Assembly (NCBI GenBank): GCA_900468805.1
Contig: UEIF01000028.1
Span: forward strand, 1 to 64,000
Length of the DNA stretch: 64,000 nt
Reading direction: 5' to 3'
Source of the DNA: Hyphomicrobiales bacterium
Lineage (GTDB): Bacteria; Pseudomonadota; Alphaproteobacteria; Rhizobiales; Rhizobiaceae
Shown here: piece by piece, positions 8,486 through 18,517 of the stretch
Layout of the letters: every line of letters starts with the position of its first letter
Position numbering within the stretch: position 1 is the stretch's first letter
Translations under genes and position numbers: made by a program
The notes under the pieces: model-generated
Told to the model about the DNA's origin: nothing
What the model saw: only the letters and a program-made list of their open reading frames with translations
The model's database searches: none

Positions 8486-9622
8486 TTGGACGATACTGCT
8501 GCCCTTAAGAAAACCCCGCTTCACGCGCTGCACCTGTCGCTCGGCGCCCGCATGGTGCCCTTCGCAGGTTATGACATGCCGGTGCAATATACTGCCGGCG
8601 TCATGAAGGAGCATCTGCAGACCCGTACTGCCGCCGGCCTCTTCGATGTCTCCCACATGGGCCAGGTCATCATCAAGGCGAAGTCCGGCACGTATGAGGA
8701 TGCGGCGCTTGCGCTCGAAAGCCTCGTACCCGTCGATATCCTCGGCCTCGCCGAGGGACGCCAGCGTTACGGCTTCTTCACCGATGAGAACGGCGGCATC
8801 CTCGACGACCTGATGATTACACATCTCGACGACCACCTTTTCGTCGTCGTGAACGCTGCCTGTAAGGAAGCCGATCTCGCGCACCTGCAGAAGCATCTCT
8901 CCGATACCTGCGAGATCACCGTGCTCGACCGCGCCTTGATCGCCCTGCAGGGCCCACGCGCCGTCGACGTACTCGCCGAACTCTGGGCCGATGTCGCCGC
9001 CATGAAATTCATGGACGTACGCCACTGCCGCCTGCACGACGTTTCCTGTCTCGTCTCGCGCTCGGGCTATTCCGGCGAGGACGGTTTCGAAATCTCCATT
9101 CCCGCCGACAAGGCCGAGGATGTCACCAACCGGTTGCTCGAGCATCCCGATGTCGAGCTGATCGGCCTTGGAGCGCGCGACAGCCTGCGCCTTGAAGCCG
9201 GCCTCTGCCTCTATGGCAACGATATCGACACCACCACGTCGCCTGTCGAAGCCGCCATCGAGTGGGGAATGCAGAAGGCTCGCCGTACGGGCGGCGCCCG
9301 CGCCGGCGGTTTCCCCGGTGCTGAGCGCATTCTCGGCGAACTCGACAATGGCGTTTCCCGCAAGCGCGTCGGCCTGAAGCCCGAGGGCAAGGCGCCTGTG
9401 CGCGGCCATGCCAAGCTCTATGCCGATGCCGAAGGCAAGACCGAGATCGGCGAAGTCACCTCGGGTGGTTTCGGCCCTTCCGTCGAAGGCCCCGTCGCCA
9501 TGGGCTACGTGCCGGTTTCCCACGCTGCAGCGGGCACGCAGGTCTATGCCGAAGTGCGCGGCAAGTACCTGCCCGTCACAGTCTCTGCCCTTCCCTTCAT
9601 CACGCCGACCTACAAACGCTGA
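8486..9622 (+). CDS. gcvT: Glycine cleavage system T protein (aminomethyltransferase)
   Basis: The 378-residue T protein transfers the methylene carbon from the aminomethyl-lipoyl H protein to tetrahydrofolate and releases ammonia. Family blocks seen: ARMVPFAGYDMPVQY near residue 21, LFDVSHMGQV near 51, the folate-site loop NGGILDDLMIT near 100 and SGYSGEDGFEIS near 193, then RLEAGLCLYGNDI near 233. The start is TTG at 8486, set by GGAGG six bases upstream; no better ATG exists before the conserved region. It is the first gene of the glycine-riboswitch operon. Confidence 0.96.
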   Translation: MDDTAALKKTPLHALHLSLGARMVPFAGYDMPVQYTAGVMKEHLQTRTAAGLFDVSHMGQVIIKAKSGTYEDAALALESLVPVDILGLAEGRQRYGFFTDENGGILDDLMITHLDDHLFVVVNAACKEADLAHLQKHLSDTCEITVLDRALIALQGPRAVDVLAELWADVAAMKFMDVRHCRLHDVSCLVSRSGYSGEDGFEISIPADKAEDVTNRLLEHPDVELIGLGARDSLRLEAGLCLYGNDIDTTTSPVEAAIEWGMQKARRTGGARAGGFPGAERILGELDNGVSRKRVGLKPEGKAPVRGHAKLYADAEGKTEIGEVTSGGFGPSVEGPVAMGYVPVSHAAAGTQVYAEVRGKYLPVTVSALPFITPTYKR

Positions 9623-9646
9623 CCCTTATTGCGAGAGGATTTTTCC

Positions 9647-10008
9647 ATGCTGAAATTTACTGCTGAACATGAATGGCTGAAGCTCGAAGGCGATGTCGCG
9701 ACCGTCGGCATCACCACCTATGCTGTCGAGCAGCTCGGCGACCTCGTTTTCGTGGAATTGCCTGAAGTCGGCGCCAGCTTCTCCAAGGATGGCAATGCTG
9801 CGACAGTCGAATCCGTCAAGGCGGCTTCGGATGTCTATTGTCCGCTCGATGGCGAGATCGTCGAAGTCAATCCGGCCATTGTCGCCGACCCGTCGCTCGT
9901 CAATTCCGATCCTCAAGGGTCTGGCTGGTTCTTCAAGCTCAAGCTCAAGAACCTCTCCGATGCCGATGGCCTGCTCGACGAAGCAGCCTATAAGGAGCTG
10001 ACTGCGTA

Positions 10009-10009
<1 letters not shown>
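9647..10009 (+). CDS. gcvH: Glycine cleavage system H protein (lipoyl carrier)
   Basis: The 120-residue H protein carries the lipoyl arm between the P, T and L proteins. The lipoylated Lys58 sits in ATVESVKAASDVYCPLDGE, and the start MLKFTAEHEWLKLEG plus the VGITTYAVEQLGDLVFVELP block are typical. The ATG at 9647 has GAGAGGA upstream; the frame also opens earlier at 9629 but without family similarity. It follows gcvT by 24 bp, and its stop overlaps the gcvP start by one base. Confidence 0.97.
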
Positions 10010-12873
<2,864 letters not shown>

Positions 12874-12918
12874 AGCTCAGGCCGGACGCCCGAAGCGCAA
12901 GCAAAGGGCTGGACAATC

Positions 12919-12950
12919 AAAGCCCCTTCCTTCACGGGAGGGGCTTTCCT
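12919..12950 (+). terminator. Intrinsic terminator of the gcv operon
   Basis: A 12-bp stem (AAAGCCCCTTCC with GGGAGGGGCTTT, one G-U pair, 5-nt loop) starts 45 bp after the gcvP stop. The 3' arm ends CTTTCCT, a short U-rich tail. Confidence 0.8.
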
Positions 12951-12984
12951 AATTCTGATAGAAATACACGAAGGAGGTCACACC

Positions 12985-13257
12985 ATGTCTCAGGATCAAA
13001 GCGAAGCAAGAATGCAGGCGCCCTGGTCGAAGCCTGTGCTCGTCGCCCTCGAAGAGCCCGGCCAATATGAGACCATCGACAATACCCAGGCGGCTTCCTG
13101 GGCGATGATCGAGGACTGGCCGACGGAAGATGGTGCCGCACTCGACCAGGCACTGCTGGTCTGCGCCGATGTCATCAAGGGCAAGCGTACTGGTGAGGAT
13201 GCGCGCAAGGCATTCATCGCCGCTGCAGTCGAAGCGGGCCTCGATATCAAGGCGTGA
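12985..13257 (+). CDS. DUF982 family small protein
   Basis: The 90-residue protein shows the DUF982 layout found mainly in Rhizobiales: WSKPVLVALEEPGQYETIDNT, then a helix ending in the WP motif (WAMIEDWPTEDG, near residue 48), and the C-terminal ARKAFIAAAVEAGL. DUF982 function is unknown; members are small, soluble and often occur in many copies per genome. Translation should be strong because AAGGAGGT lies 8 bp before the ATG. It stands alone between the gcv terminator and an intergenic region. Confidence 0.85.
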   Translation: MSQDQSEARMQAPWSKPVLVALEEPGQYETIDNTQAASWAMIEDWPTEDGAALDQALLVCADVIKGKRTGEDARKAFIAAAVEAGLDIKA

Positions 13258-13354
13258 ATTGCGGCTGTTGGCCGAGAGCCGCAGATGGATAATACGCGAC
13301 GACGCATTCCCGACGATGAAAGAAAGCCGCCAGACTTTTCGGAATTTTCATTGG

Positions 13355-13460
13355 GAACGGTGAACCAATTTCGGTTCGCTGCGTAATCATCTTTGCTGGA
13401 TACTGCAAAACCAGCAGGAGAAGGGTTGCCTGCCCCTGTACCGGGCGCCCTTCTCCTTTG
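13355..13460 (+). ncRNA. Possible small RNA: three consecutive hairpins in a gene-free gap
   Basis: The 274-bp gap between the DUF982 gene and the convergent SDR gene has no credible protein. Three hairpins follow each other: 13359-13380 (8 bp, two G-U, loop AATTTC), 13395-13415 (GCTGG/CCAGC) and 13416-13457 (AGGAGAAGGG/CCCTTCTCCT, 10 bp perfect, with an inner GCCC/GGGC), then TTTG. The last looks like an intrinsic terminator. I see no clear promoter, and on the minus strand it could instead terminate the SDR transcript, so the sRNA call is tentative. Confidence 0.35.
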
Positions 13461-13531
13461 TCAGTCTCATCGCAACGAGTTTGCGAACGTCATATCCGGC
13501 ATGGGAAAAGACGCTCCTGGCGCGACATGCT

Positions 13532-14500
13532 TTAGAAGCGCTCGCCGACCATATCCTCGCTTTTGGCCCACAATGCCCTGGCCGTCTCGAGATCGAGCGC
13601 GTAGGAACGCACGCCTTCGGAAATCGGGCTGATCTCGGCATCCGTCACTTCGGAAACGTGGCAATTCTCGCAATATCTGCCGCCGACCACATCAGCCGGA
13701 GCGACGAAACCTGCCCAGACGGAGGTAGCCGCACCCTGCGGGATCGTCTTCCACTGGAAGGGCGGCTTGCCCTCGGCGGCGAGTGCTGCATTGATCTGCG
13801 CCATCATGCCTTCGATCATGCCGGGGTCAAGGTGACGTCCGAGTTCGGTGCTGATGCCGCCGGGATGCAGCGCCACTGCTCGGATGCCGCGCTCGCCGAG
13901 ACGCCGGTCGAGTTCCACAGCAAAAAGAATGTTAGCCGTCTTCGACTGCGCATAGGCCGCCCAGGGTTCATAAGCCCTGTTCTCGAAATTGAGGTCGTCG
14001 AGGCTGAAGGGCGCCATGCGGTGGCCTGACGACGCGACGATCACCACGCGGCCGCCCGATTTGACGAGCGATGCGATGCGGTTGACCAGCACGAAATGGC
14101 CGAGATGGTTGGTGCCGAACTGCGTTTCGAAACCGTCGGCGGTACGGCCGAAGGGGGCCGCCATCACGCCGGCATTGGCAATAACGACATCGAATGGACG
14201 GCCGTCCTTGATAAGCGCATCGGCACAGGCCCGCACGCTTGCGAGCGAAGCAAGATCGAGCTCGATGATATCAAGGCTGCCGCCATCGGCCGCATCGGCA
14301 CGCACGACATCCGTGGCCGCCCTCGCCTTTTCAAGGTCGCGGGCCGTCCCCACCACCTGTGCTCCGTGGGCTGCCAGTACCCGCGCGGTCTCGACGCCGA
14401 GGCCGGCCGAAACACCGGTTACCAGAACACGCTTGCCCTTGAGATCGACGCCGGCGAGCACCTCATCCGTAGTCGATGTCGCGCCAAAAACTCCACTCAT
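13532..14500 (-). CDS. Short-chain dehydrogenase/reductase, retinol-dehydrogenase-like
   Basis: The 322-residue oxidoreductase has a Rossmann start VLVTGVSAGLGVETA (TGxxxGxG near residue 27), DLASLASV near 80, VIANAGVMAAPFG (NAG near 106), catalytic Ser in VIVASSGHR near 148 and YAQSKTANI (YxxxK near 175). The C-terminal third, with two Cys in RYCENCHVSE near residue 280, is an extension seen in WWOX/retinol-dehydrogenase-like SDRs. Substrate unknown. It is transcribed away from a TetR gene, and two operator-like palindromes lie between them, so TetR probably controls it. Confidence 0.88.
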   Translation of the reverse strand: MSGVFGATSTTDEVLAGVDLKGKRVLVTGVSAGLGVETARVLAAHGAQVVGTARDLEKARAATDVVRADAADGGSLDIIELDLASLASVRACADALIKDGRPFDVVIANAGVMAAPFGRTADGFETQFGTNHLGHFVLVNRIASLVKSGGRVVIVASSGHRMAPFSLDDLNFENRAYEPWAAYAQSKTANILFAVELDRRLGERGIRAVALHPGGISTELGRHLDPGMIEGMMAQINAALAAEGKPPFQWKTIPQGAATSVWAGFVAPADVVGGRYCENCHVSEVTDAEISPISEGVRSYALDLETARALWAKSEDMVGERF

Positions 14501-14575
14501 GATTATCTCCTAGATCAATGGACGCACCGCTCCGGGCTGGTGGACCATTGCCCACCGGCCTCTAATGGAATAAAA

Positions 14576-14613
14576 GGAGGATGCCTCCAGATAAATACGG
14601 AGGGAACCTCCGT
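14576..14613. promoter_or_regulatory. Two GGAGG-N3-CCTCC palindromes (candidate TetR operators)
   Basis: Site A is GGAGG-ATG-CCTCC (14576-14588). Site B is ACGGAGG-GAA-CCTCCGT (14597-14613), a perfect 7-bp palindrome with a 3-bp centre. The centres are 23 bp apart, about two helical turns, and both sites lie in the 135-bp divergent promoter between the SDR and TetR genes. Same core and spacing in both makes an operator pair likely; binding by the adjacent TetR is inferred. Confidence 0.65.
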
Positions 14614-14635
14614 TTATCAAGGGGACTTCTCGGAA

Positions 14636-15220
14636 ATGGCCGGAAAAAGTGACGGGTCCACCGTCCGAAAGCCGCGTGCGGATGCCGAACGCAATCGTCT
14701 TTTGCTGATGGAAACCGCAAAGACCGTGTTTGCCGACAAGGGTTCCGGCGCCAGTCTGGAGGAAATTGCCCGCGCAGCCGGCGTTGGCATCGGCACGCTT
14801 TATCGCCACTTTCCGACGCGCGATGCGCTGGTTTCCGCCGTCTATCGCAACGAGACGACGCAGCTTGCCGCTGCGGCCAGGAGCCTGTCTGAAACGCATC
14901 CACCTGTTGAAGCGCTCCGCCTGTGGCTGGTGCAATTCGTTGATTATGTCGTGACCAAACACGGCATGGCCGAGCTGCTGGATTCGCTTGTTGGAGGCAC
15001 GTCCGAGCTCTATGCTGATTCCGTTACCCCGATCACCGACGCCATCCATCTGCTCATCGACCGCGCTACATCAGCCGGCGAAATCCGCCTGACGATGGAC
15101 CCGCTCGATCTTCTGCGGGCACTTGCCGGTGGCGCGAGCATCAGCTGTGGCCCGGCTTGGCGGGTTGCGGCACGGCAGCTTATCGATATCCTGATTGCAG
15201 GTATGAGGCCCGGTCGATGA
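14636..15220 (+). CDS. TetR-family transcriptional regulator
   Basis: The 194-residue regulator has an N-terminal TetR helix-turn-helix at about residues 20-65: RNRLLLMETAKTVFADKG, then SLEEIARAAGVGIGTLYRHFPTRDALVSAVY, the usual recognition helix. The C-terminal ligand domain (LRLWLVQFVDYVVTKHGMAELL and following) is of the SbtR-like TetR_C type. The start is the ATG at 14636, after AAGGGGA; the open frame extends far upstream but through the divergent promoter. It probably represses itself and the divergent SDR gene through the two palindromes upstream. Confidence 0.9.
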   Translation: MAGKSDGSTVRKPRADAERNRLLLMETAKTVFADKGSGASLEEIARAAGVGIGTLYRHFPTRDALVSAVYRNETTQLAAAARSLSETHPPVEALRLWLVQFVDYVVTKHGMAELLDSLVGGTSELYADSVTPITDAIHLLIDRATSAGEIRLTMDPLDLLRALAGGASISCGPAWRVAARQLIDILIAGMRPGR

Positions 15221-15344
15221 TGCATACGTGCCGTTCCGGTACAGCCGTCGCAGGGCCCCTCGCCTTTCGCTAACCGAAACCGTTCAGCTTTCCCTAAACC
15301 CTTGCCGGTAAAACCATGGAGGTCCGGAAACAGGGAAACGGTCG

Positions 15345-15650
15345 ATGAGTATTTCTGCAATCACGCATACGGCTCTTTCGGGAATGCTGGCGCAGACGAC
15401 GCGCGCAAGCGCGGTCGCCAACAACGTCGCCAATGCAAGCACGCCGGGCTATGGCCGCCTGAACACCAGCTTTCAGTCCTTCGAACCCTCGGGCGTTCGG
15501 GCAAGCGTTAGCGCGACGGATCAGGGCGTGGATTTTGCGACCGAGCTCACCGACCTGATCGAGACCGAACAGAGCTACAAGGCGAATGCCGCGGTCTTCG
15601 AGACCGGCGCCGATCTCTGGGACGTGCTGATGAGCATCAAACGCGACTGA
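15345..15650 (+). CDS. Orphan minimal flagellar rod/hook-type protein
   Basis: The 101-residue protein joins the two conserved ends of flagellar axial proteins with almost nothing between. The N-terminus has SGMLAQTTRASAVANNVANASTPGY-type sequence (ANNVANASTPGY near residues 25-36), the flg_bb_rod motif. The C-terminus has IETEQSYKANAAVFETGADLWDVLMSIK, the matching coiled-coil segment. FlgB, FlgC and FlgG are longer and sit in flagellar clusters; here no flagellar gene is nearby. It could be a diverged FlgC-like paralogue of unknown role. Ribosome site is weak (CAGGGAAA). Confidence 0.72.
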   Translation: MSISAITHTALSGMLAQTTRASAVANNVANASTPGYGRLNTSFQSFEPSGVRASVSATDQGVDFATELTDLIETEQSYKANAAVFETGADLWDVLMSIKRD

Positions 15651-15665
15651 TCGCACCTCACCTCT

Positions 15666-16286
15666 TCAAACGATCGAATAAGCCACCGAACCGAGCGCCA
15701 CCGCGCCGAAGGCGATCAGCATATAGCTCGTCGCGCGGCCGACCTTGGCCGCGAAATCGGCCGACAGCCTCTCCCTTGCGAGACTGACGGCACCGCTCAA
15801 GCAGAACCACCAGAGCAGCGATCCCATGAAAACGCCGGACACGATGGCAGCCGAGCTGAAGCGCCGTGTCTCCTCGGTCAGGCCAAGCCCGGCAAACAAC
15901 GCCCCGAAGGAGAGGATTGTCGCCGGATTGGAAATGGTCAGCAGGAAGGTCGAGATGGTCGTGTGCAGGAAGTCGGCCGCATCGATCTTCGCCGCCTTCA
16001 TCTTCCCTTTGTTCTTCAATCCCCGAAAGCCAAGCCACAACAACATCAGCCCGCCGCCGAGTGCCAGCGGAATGGTGGCCATCGAAATGGTTTCGGAGAA
16101 GACCGCAATTCCCGTCACTGCGACCAGTGCATAACTCGCGTCTCCCAGTGCCGTCCCCAGCCCGCCGGAAAAGCCGAACCAGAAGCCCTTCTCTAGACTT
16201 CTGTTGATGCAGAGCGTTCCGATAGGCCCAAGCGGCGCTGTGATGATGACGCCCAGCAGGGCGCCTTTCAGGAACAGAAGGAGCAT
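15666..16286 (-). CDS. LysE/RhtB family amino-acid exporter
   Basis: The 206-residue membrane protein has about six hydrophobic segments. The first contains FLKGALLGVIITAPLGPIGTLCINRSLEKGFWFGFSGGLG split across the start, with the PxGP-like turn (APLGPIG near residue 20) typical of LysE/RhtB. The block SNPATILSFGALFAGLG near residue 115 is also family-typical. Substrate cannot be inferred. The ATG at 16286 is chosen because upstream residues are polar and unrelated to the family. It is separated from the SUF operon upstream by a terminator, so it is a separate unit. Confidence 0.85.
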   Translation of the reverse strand: MLLLFLKGALLGVIITAPLGPIGTLCINRSLEKGFWFGFSGGLGTALGDASYALVAVTGIAVFSETISMATIPLALGGGLMLLWLGFRGLKNKGKMKAAKIDAADFLHTTISTFLLTISNPATILSFGALFAGLGLTEETRRFSSAAIVSGVFMGSLLWWFCLSGAVSLARERLSADFAAKVGRATSYMLIAFGAVALGSVAYSIV

Positions 16287-16343
16287 TGTCCGCTTTTCTT
16301 CTTCTTGGTCGCTTGTCGATCTTTGGACAGGCTCGTCTAAATC

Positions 16344-16367
16344 AAAAGGCCGCCAATTATGGCGGCC
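16344..16367 (-). terminator. Intrinsic terminator of the SUF operon
   Basis: On the minus strand a perfect 7-bp stem GGCCGCC/GGCGGCC (6-nt loop) is followed by TTTT, 25 bp after the sufA stop. It divides the SUF operon from the LysE-family gene. Confidence 0.8.
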
Positions 16368-16392
16368 ATCAGGCATACTCAACGAAAAGCGG

Positions 16393-16788
16393 TTAGTGCT
16401 GTGCCGGAACCACGGCATCGCCGCGTGCGGCCAGCGCTGCCAGATCGGCAGGCTTCAGCTCGACAGACTCACCGCAGCCGCAGGATGAAGTCTGGTTCGG
16501 ATTGGTGAAAATGAAGCCGGAGCGAAGTGTCGTTGTCTCAAAGCCGAGTTCGGTGCCGAGCAGGTAGAGAACGGCCGATGGCTCAATCCAGACTTTCGCG
16601 CCGTCGCGCTCCATCAGGTCGTCCTTGGCATTGGGCTCCGTCACCATGTCGATGGTATATTCCATCCCGGCGCAACCGCCCTTCTTGATACCGACGCGAA
16701 TGCCCTTGGCATCCGGGCCGCCGTTGCTGACGAGCGTCTTCACGCGCTCTGCGGCGGCTTCCGTCATGCTCATTACTGCAAAGCCCAT
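16393..16788 (-). CDS. sufA: Fe-S cluster A-type carrier SufA
   Basis: The 131-residue A-type carrier has the three conserved cysteines: Cys39 in KKGGCAGMEYTID, and Cys103 and Cys105 in SSCGCGES. These bind an Fe-S cluster taken from the SufBCD scaffold and pass it to apo-proteins. The ATG at 16788 lies 9 bp after AAGGAG; a TTG at 16809 is the only alternative and would overlap that site. It is the last gene of the minus-strand SUF operon, before the terminator. Confidence 0.94.
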   Translation of the reverse strand: MGFAVMSMTEAAAERVKTLVSNGGPDAKGIRVGIKKGGCAGMEYTIDMVTEPNAKDDLMERDGAKVWIEPSAVLYLLGTELGFETTTLRSGFIFTNPNQTSSCGCGESVELKPADLAALAARGDAVVPAQH

Positions 16789-16878
16789 GGGCTCAATCTC
16801 CTTCCACAACCGGGGTCAAGATCCGGCGCTTCATGAATCAATGTAAGGTGATCACCTTAATCGATCAATACCAGCCGG

Positions 16879-17253
16879 TCAGTACCAGCCAACTGCGACC
16901 TGCGCCTCCTCGGACATACGTTCCGGCGTCCACGGCGGATCGAAGGTCATTGAAACCTCGACGCCCAAAACGCCTTCGACAGCGCCGACGGCATTTTCGA
17001 CCCATCCCGGCATTTCGCCGGCAACCGGGCAGCCGGGTGCGGTCAGCGTCATCATGATCTTTACCATCCGGTCGTCTTCGATATCGATCTTGTAGATGAG
17101 GCCGAGCTCGAAGATGTCAGCCGGAATCTCCGGGTCGTAGACGGTCTTGAGAGCGCCGATCACGTCGTCGCTGAGACGCGCCAGTTCCTCTTCGGGAATG
17201 CTGGAATGCACGATGCCTTCGCGCACGTCGATCTTCTCTTCATTCAGGCTCAT
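16879..17253 (-). CDS. MIP18-family (DUF59) SUF accessory protein, SufT/SufX-like
   Basis: The 124-residue protein carries the MIP18/DUF59 core: VIGALKTVYDPEIPADIFELGLIYKI-type sequence (DPEIP near residue 40), MTLTAPGCPVAGEMP near 68 with the conserved Cys, and VSMTFDPPWTPERMSEEA near 100. Such proteins help deliver Fe-S clusters. It lies between sufS and sufA with an 11-bp gap to sufS, which places it in the SUF pathway. In related Agrobacterium operons I recall this position being called sufX; SufT is another name for the family. The ATG at 17253 follows GAGGAAG. Confidence 0.88.
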   Translation of the reverse strand: MSLNEEKIDVREGIVHSSIPEEELARLSDDVIGALKTVYDPEIPADIFELGLIYKIDIEDDRMVKIMMTLTAPGCPVAGEMPGWVENAVGAVEGVLGVEVSMTFDPPWTPERMSEEAQVAVGWY

Positions 17254-17263
17254 GGCTTCTTCC

Positions 17264-18505
17264 TCAAGCAAAGAACTTGCGCGCATAGTCGAGCGCATCT
17301 GCAAGCGCATCCACCTCGGCGCGGGTATTATACATGCCGAAGGATGCACGGCATGTGGAGGTCACGCCGAAGCGTTTCAAGAGCGGCATGGCGCAATGCG
17401 TGCCGGCCCGCACGGCAACGCCCTGGCGATCGATCACCATCGAGACGTCGTGGGCGTGAATACCGGCCAGCTCGAAGGAGAAGATGGCACCCTTGCCTGG
17501 CGCATTGCCGAAGACGCGCAGCGAGTTGACTGCCTTCAGCCGTTCTTCGGCATAAGCAGTCAGGTCCGCCTCGTGGGCCGCGATATTCTCTCGGCCGATC
17601 CTGTCCATGTAGTCGAGAGCATAACCGAGCCCGATCGCCTGGACGATCGGCGGCGTGCCGGCCTCGAAACGGTGCGGCGGATCATTATAGGTGACGATAT
17701 CCTCGCTCACTTCGAAGATCATCTCGCCACCGCCCTGGAACGGCCGCATCTCCTTCAGCCGGTCCTTCTTGCCATAGAGCACGCCGATGCCCGAGGGTCC
17801 ATAGAGCTTGTGGCCGGTCATGACGTACCAGTCGCAATCGATATCCTGCACGTCGACGGGCAGGTGCACGGCGCCCTGCGAACCGTCGATCAGCACCGGA
17901 ATGCCGCGCTCATGGGCGATGCGGCAGACTTCCTTGACCGGAACGATGGTGCCGAGCGCATTCGACATATGGGTGATCGCGACGAGCTTGGTCTTGTCGG
18001 TCAGGCTCTTTTCGAAATCCTCGATGTGGAAGGCGCCTTCGTCATCGACGGGCACCCAGACGAGCTTGGCACCCTGTCTCTCGCGAATGAAATGCCAGGG
18101 TACGATATTGGAGTGATGCTCCATGATCGTCAGCACGATCTCGTCGCCTTCGCCGATCTTGGGCATGCCCCAACCGTAGGCAACGGTGTTGATCGCCTCG
18201 GTGGAATTCTTGGTGAAGACGATATCATCAACCGAAGGTGCGTTCAGGAAACGGCGAACCTTTTCGCGCGACGCTTCATAGGCTTCCGTGGCCGCATTGG
18301 AGAGGTAGTGAAGGCCGCGATGCACATTGGCATATTCATGGCTGTAGGCATGCGAGATCGCGTCGATCACCGCTTGCGGCTTCTGGGCGGAGGCGCCGTT
18401 GTCCAGATAGACCAGCGGCTTGCCATGCACCTTCTCCGCAAGGATCGGGAAATCCCTGCGGATGGCTTCGACATCATAGGTGGTTGCCGGCACGATCTTG
18501 TCCAT
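17264..18505 (-). CDS. sufS: Cysteine desulfurase SufS (class II)
   Basis: The 413-residue PLP enzyme takes sulfur from cysteine for Fe-S assembly. The PLP lysine is Lys233 in YVMTGHKLYGPSGIG and the persulfide Cys371 is in VRAGTHCAMPLLKRFG, the short class II loop typical of SufS. Other blocks: PLVYLDNGASAQKP near residue 30, NVHRGLHYLSN near 60. No sufE gene is present in the operon, so its sulfur acceptor is unclear. It follows sufD by 12 bp. Confidence 0.96.
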   Translation of the reverse strand: MDKIVPATTYDVEAIRRDFPILAEKVHGKPLVYLDNGASAQKPQAVIDAISHAYSHEYANVHRGLHYLSNAATEAYEASREKVRRFLNAPSVDDIVFTKNSTEAINTVAYGWGMPKIGEGDEIVLTIMEHHSNIVPWHFIRERQGAKLVWVPVDDEGAFHIEDFEKSLTDKTKLVAITHMSNALGTIVPVKEVCRIAHERGIPVLIDGSQGAVHLPVDVQDIDCDWYVMTGHKLYGPSGIGVLYGKKDRLKEMRPFQGGGEMIFEVSEDIVTYNDPPHRFEAGTPPIVQAIGLGYALDYMDRIGRENIAAHEADLTAYAEERLKAVNSLRVFGNAPGKGAIFSFELAGIHAHDVSMVIDRQGVAVRAGTHCAMPLLKRFGVTSTCRASFGMYNTRAEVDALADALDYARKFFA

Positions 18506-18517
18506 GGCGCTATCCGA

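Noticed and set aside
13350..13380. GGAAC near 13355 followed by GTT as a general stress (EcfG) promoter
   Set aside because: The spacing to the -10-like GTT is shorter than the usual 16-17 bp with cGTT, and those bases form a hairpin.
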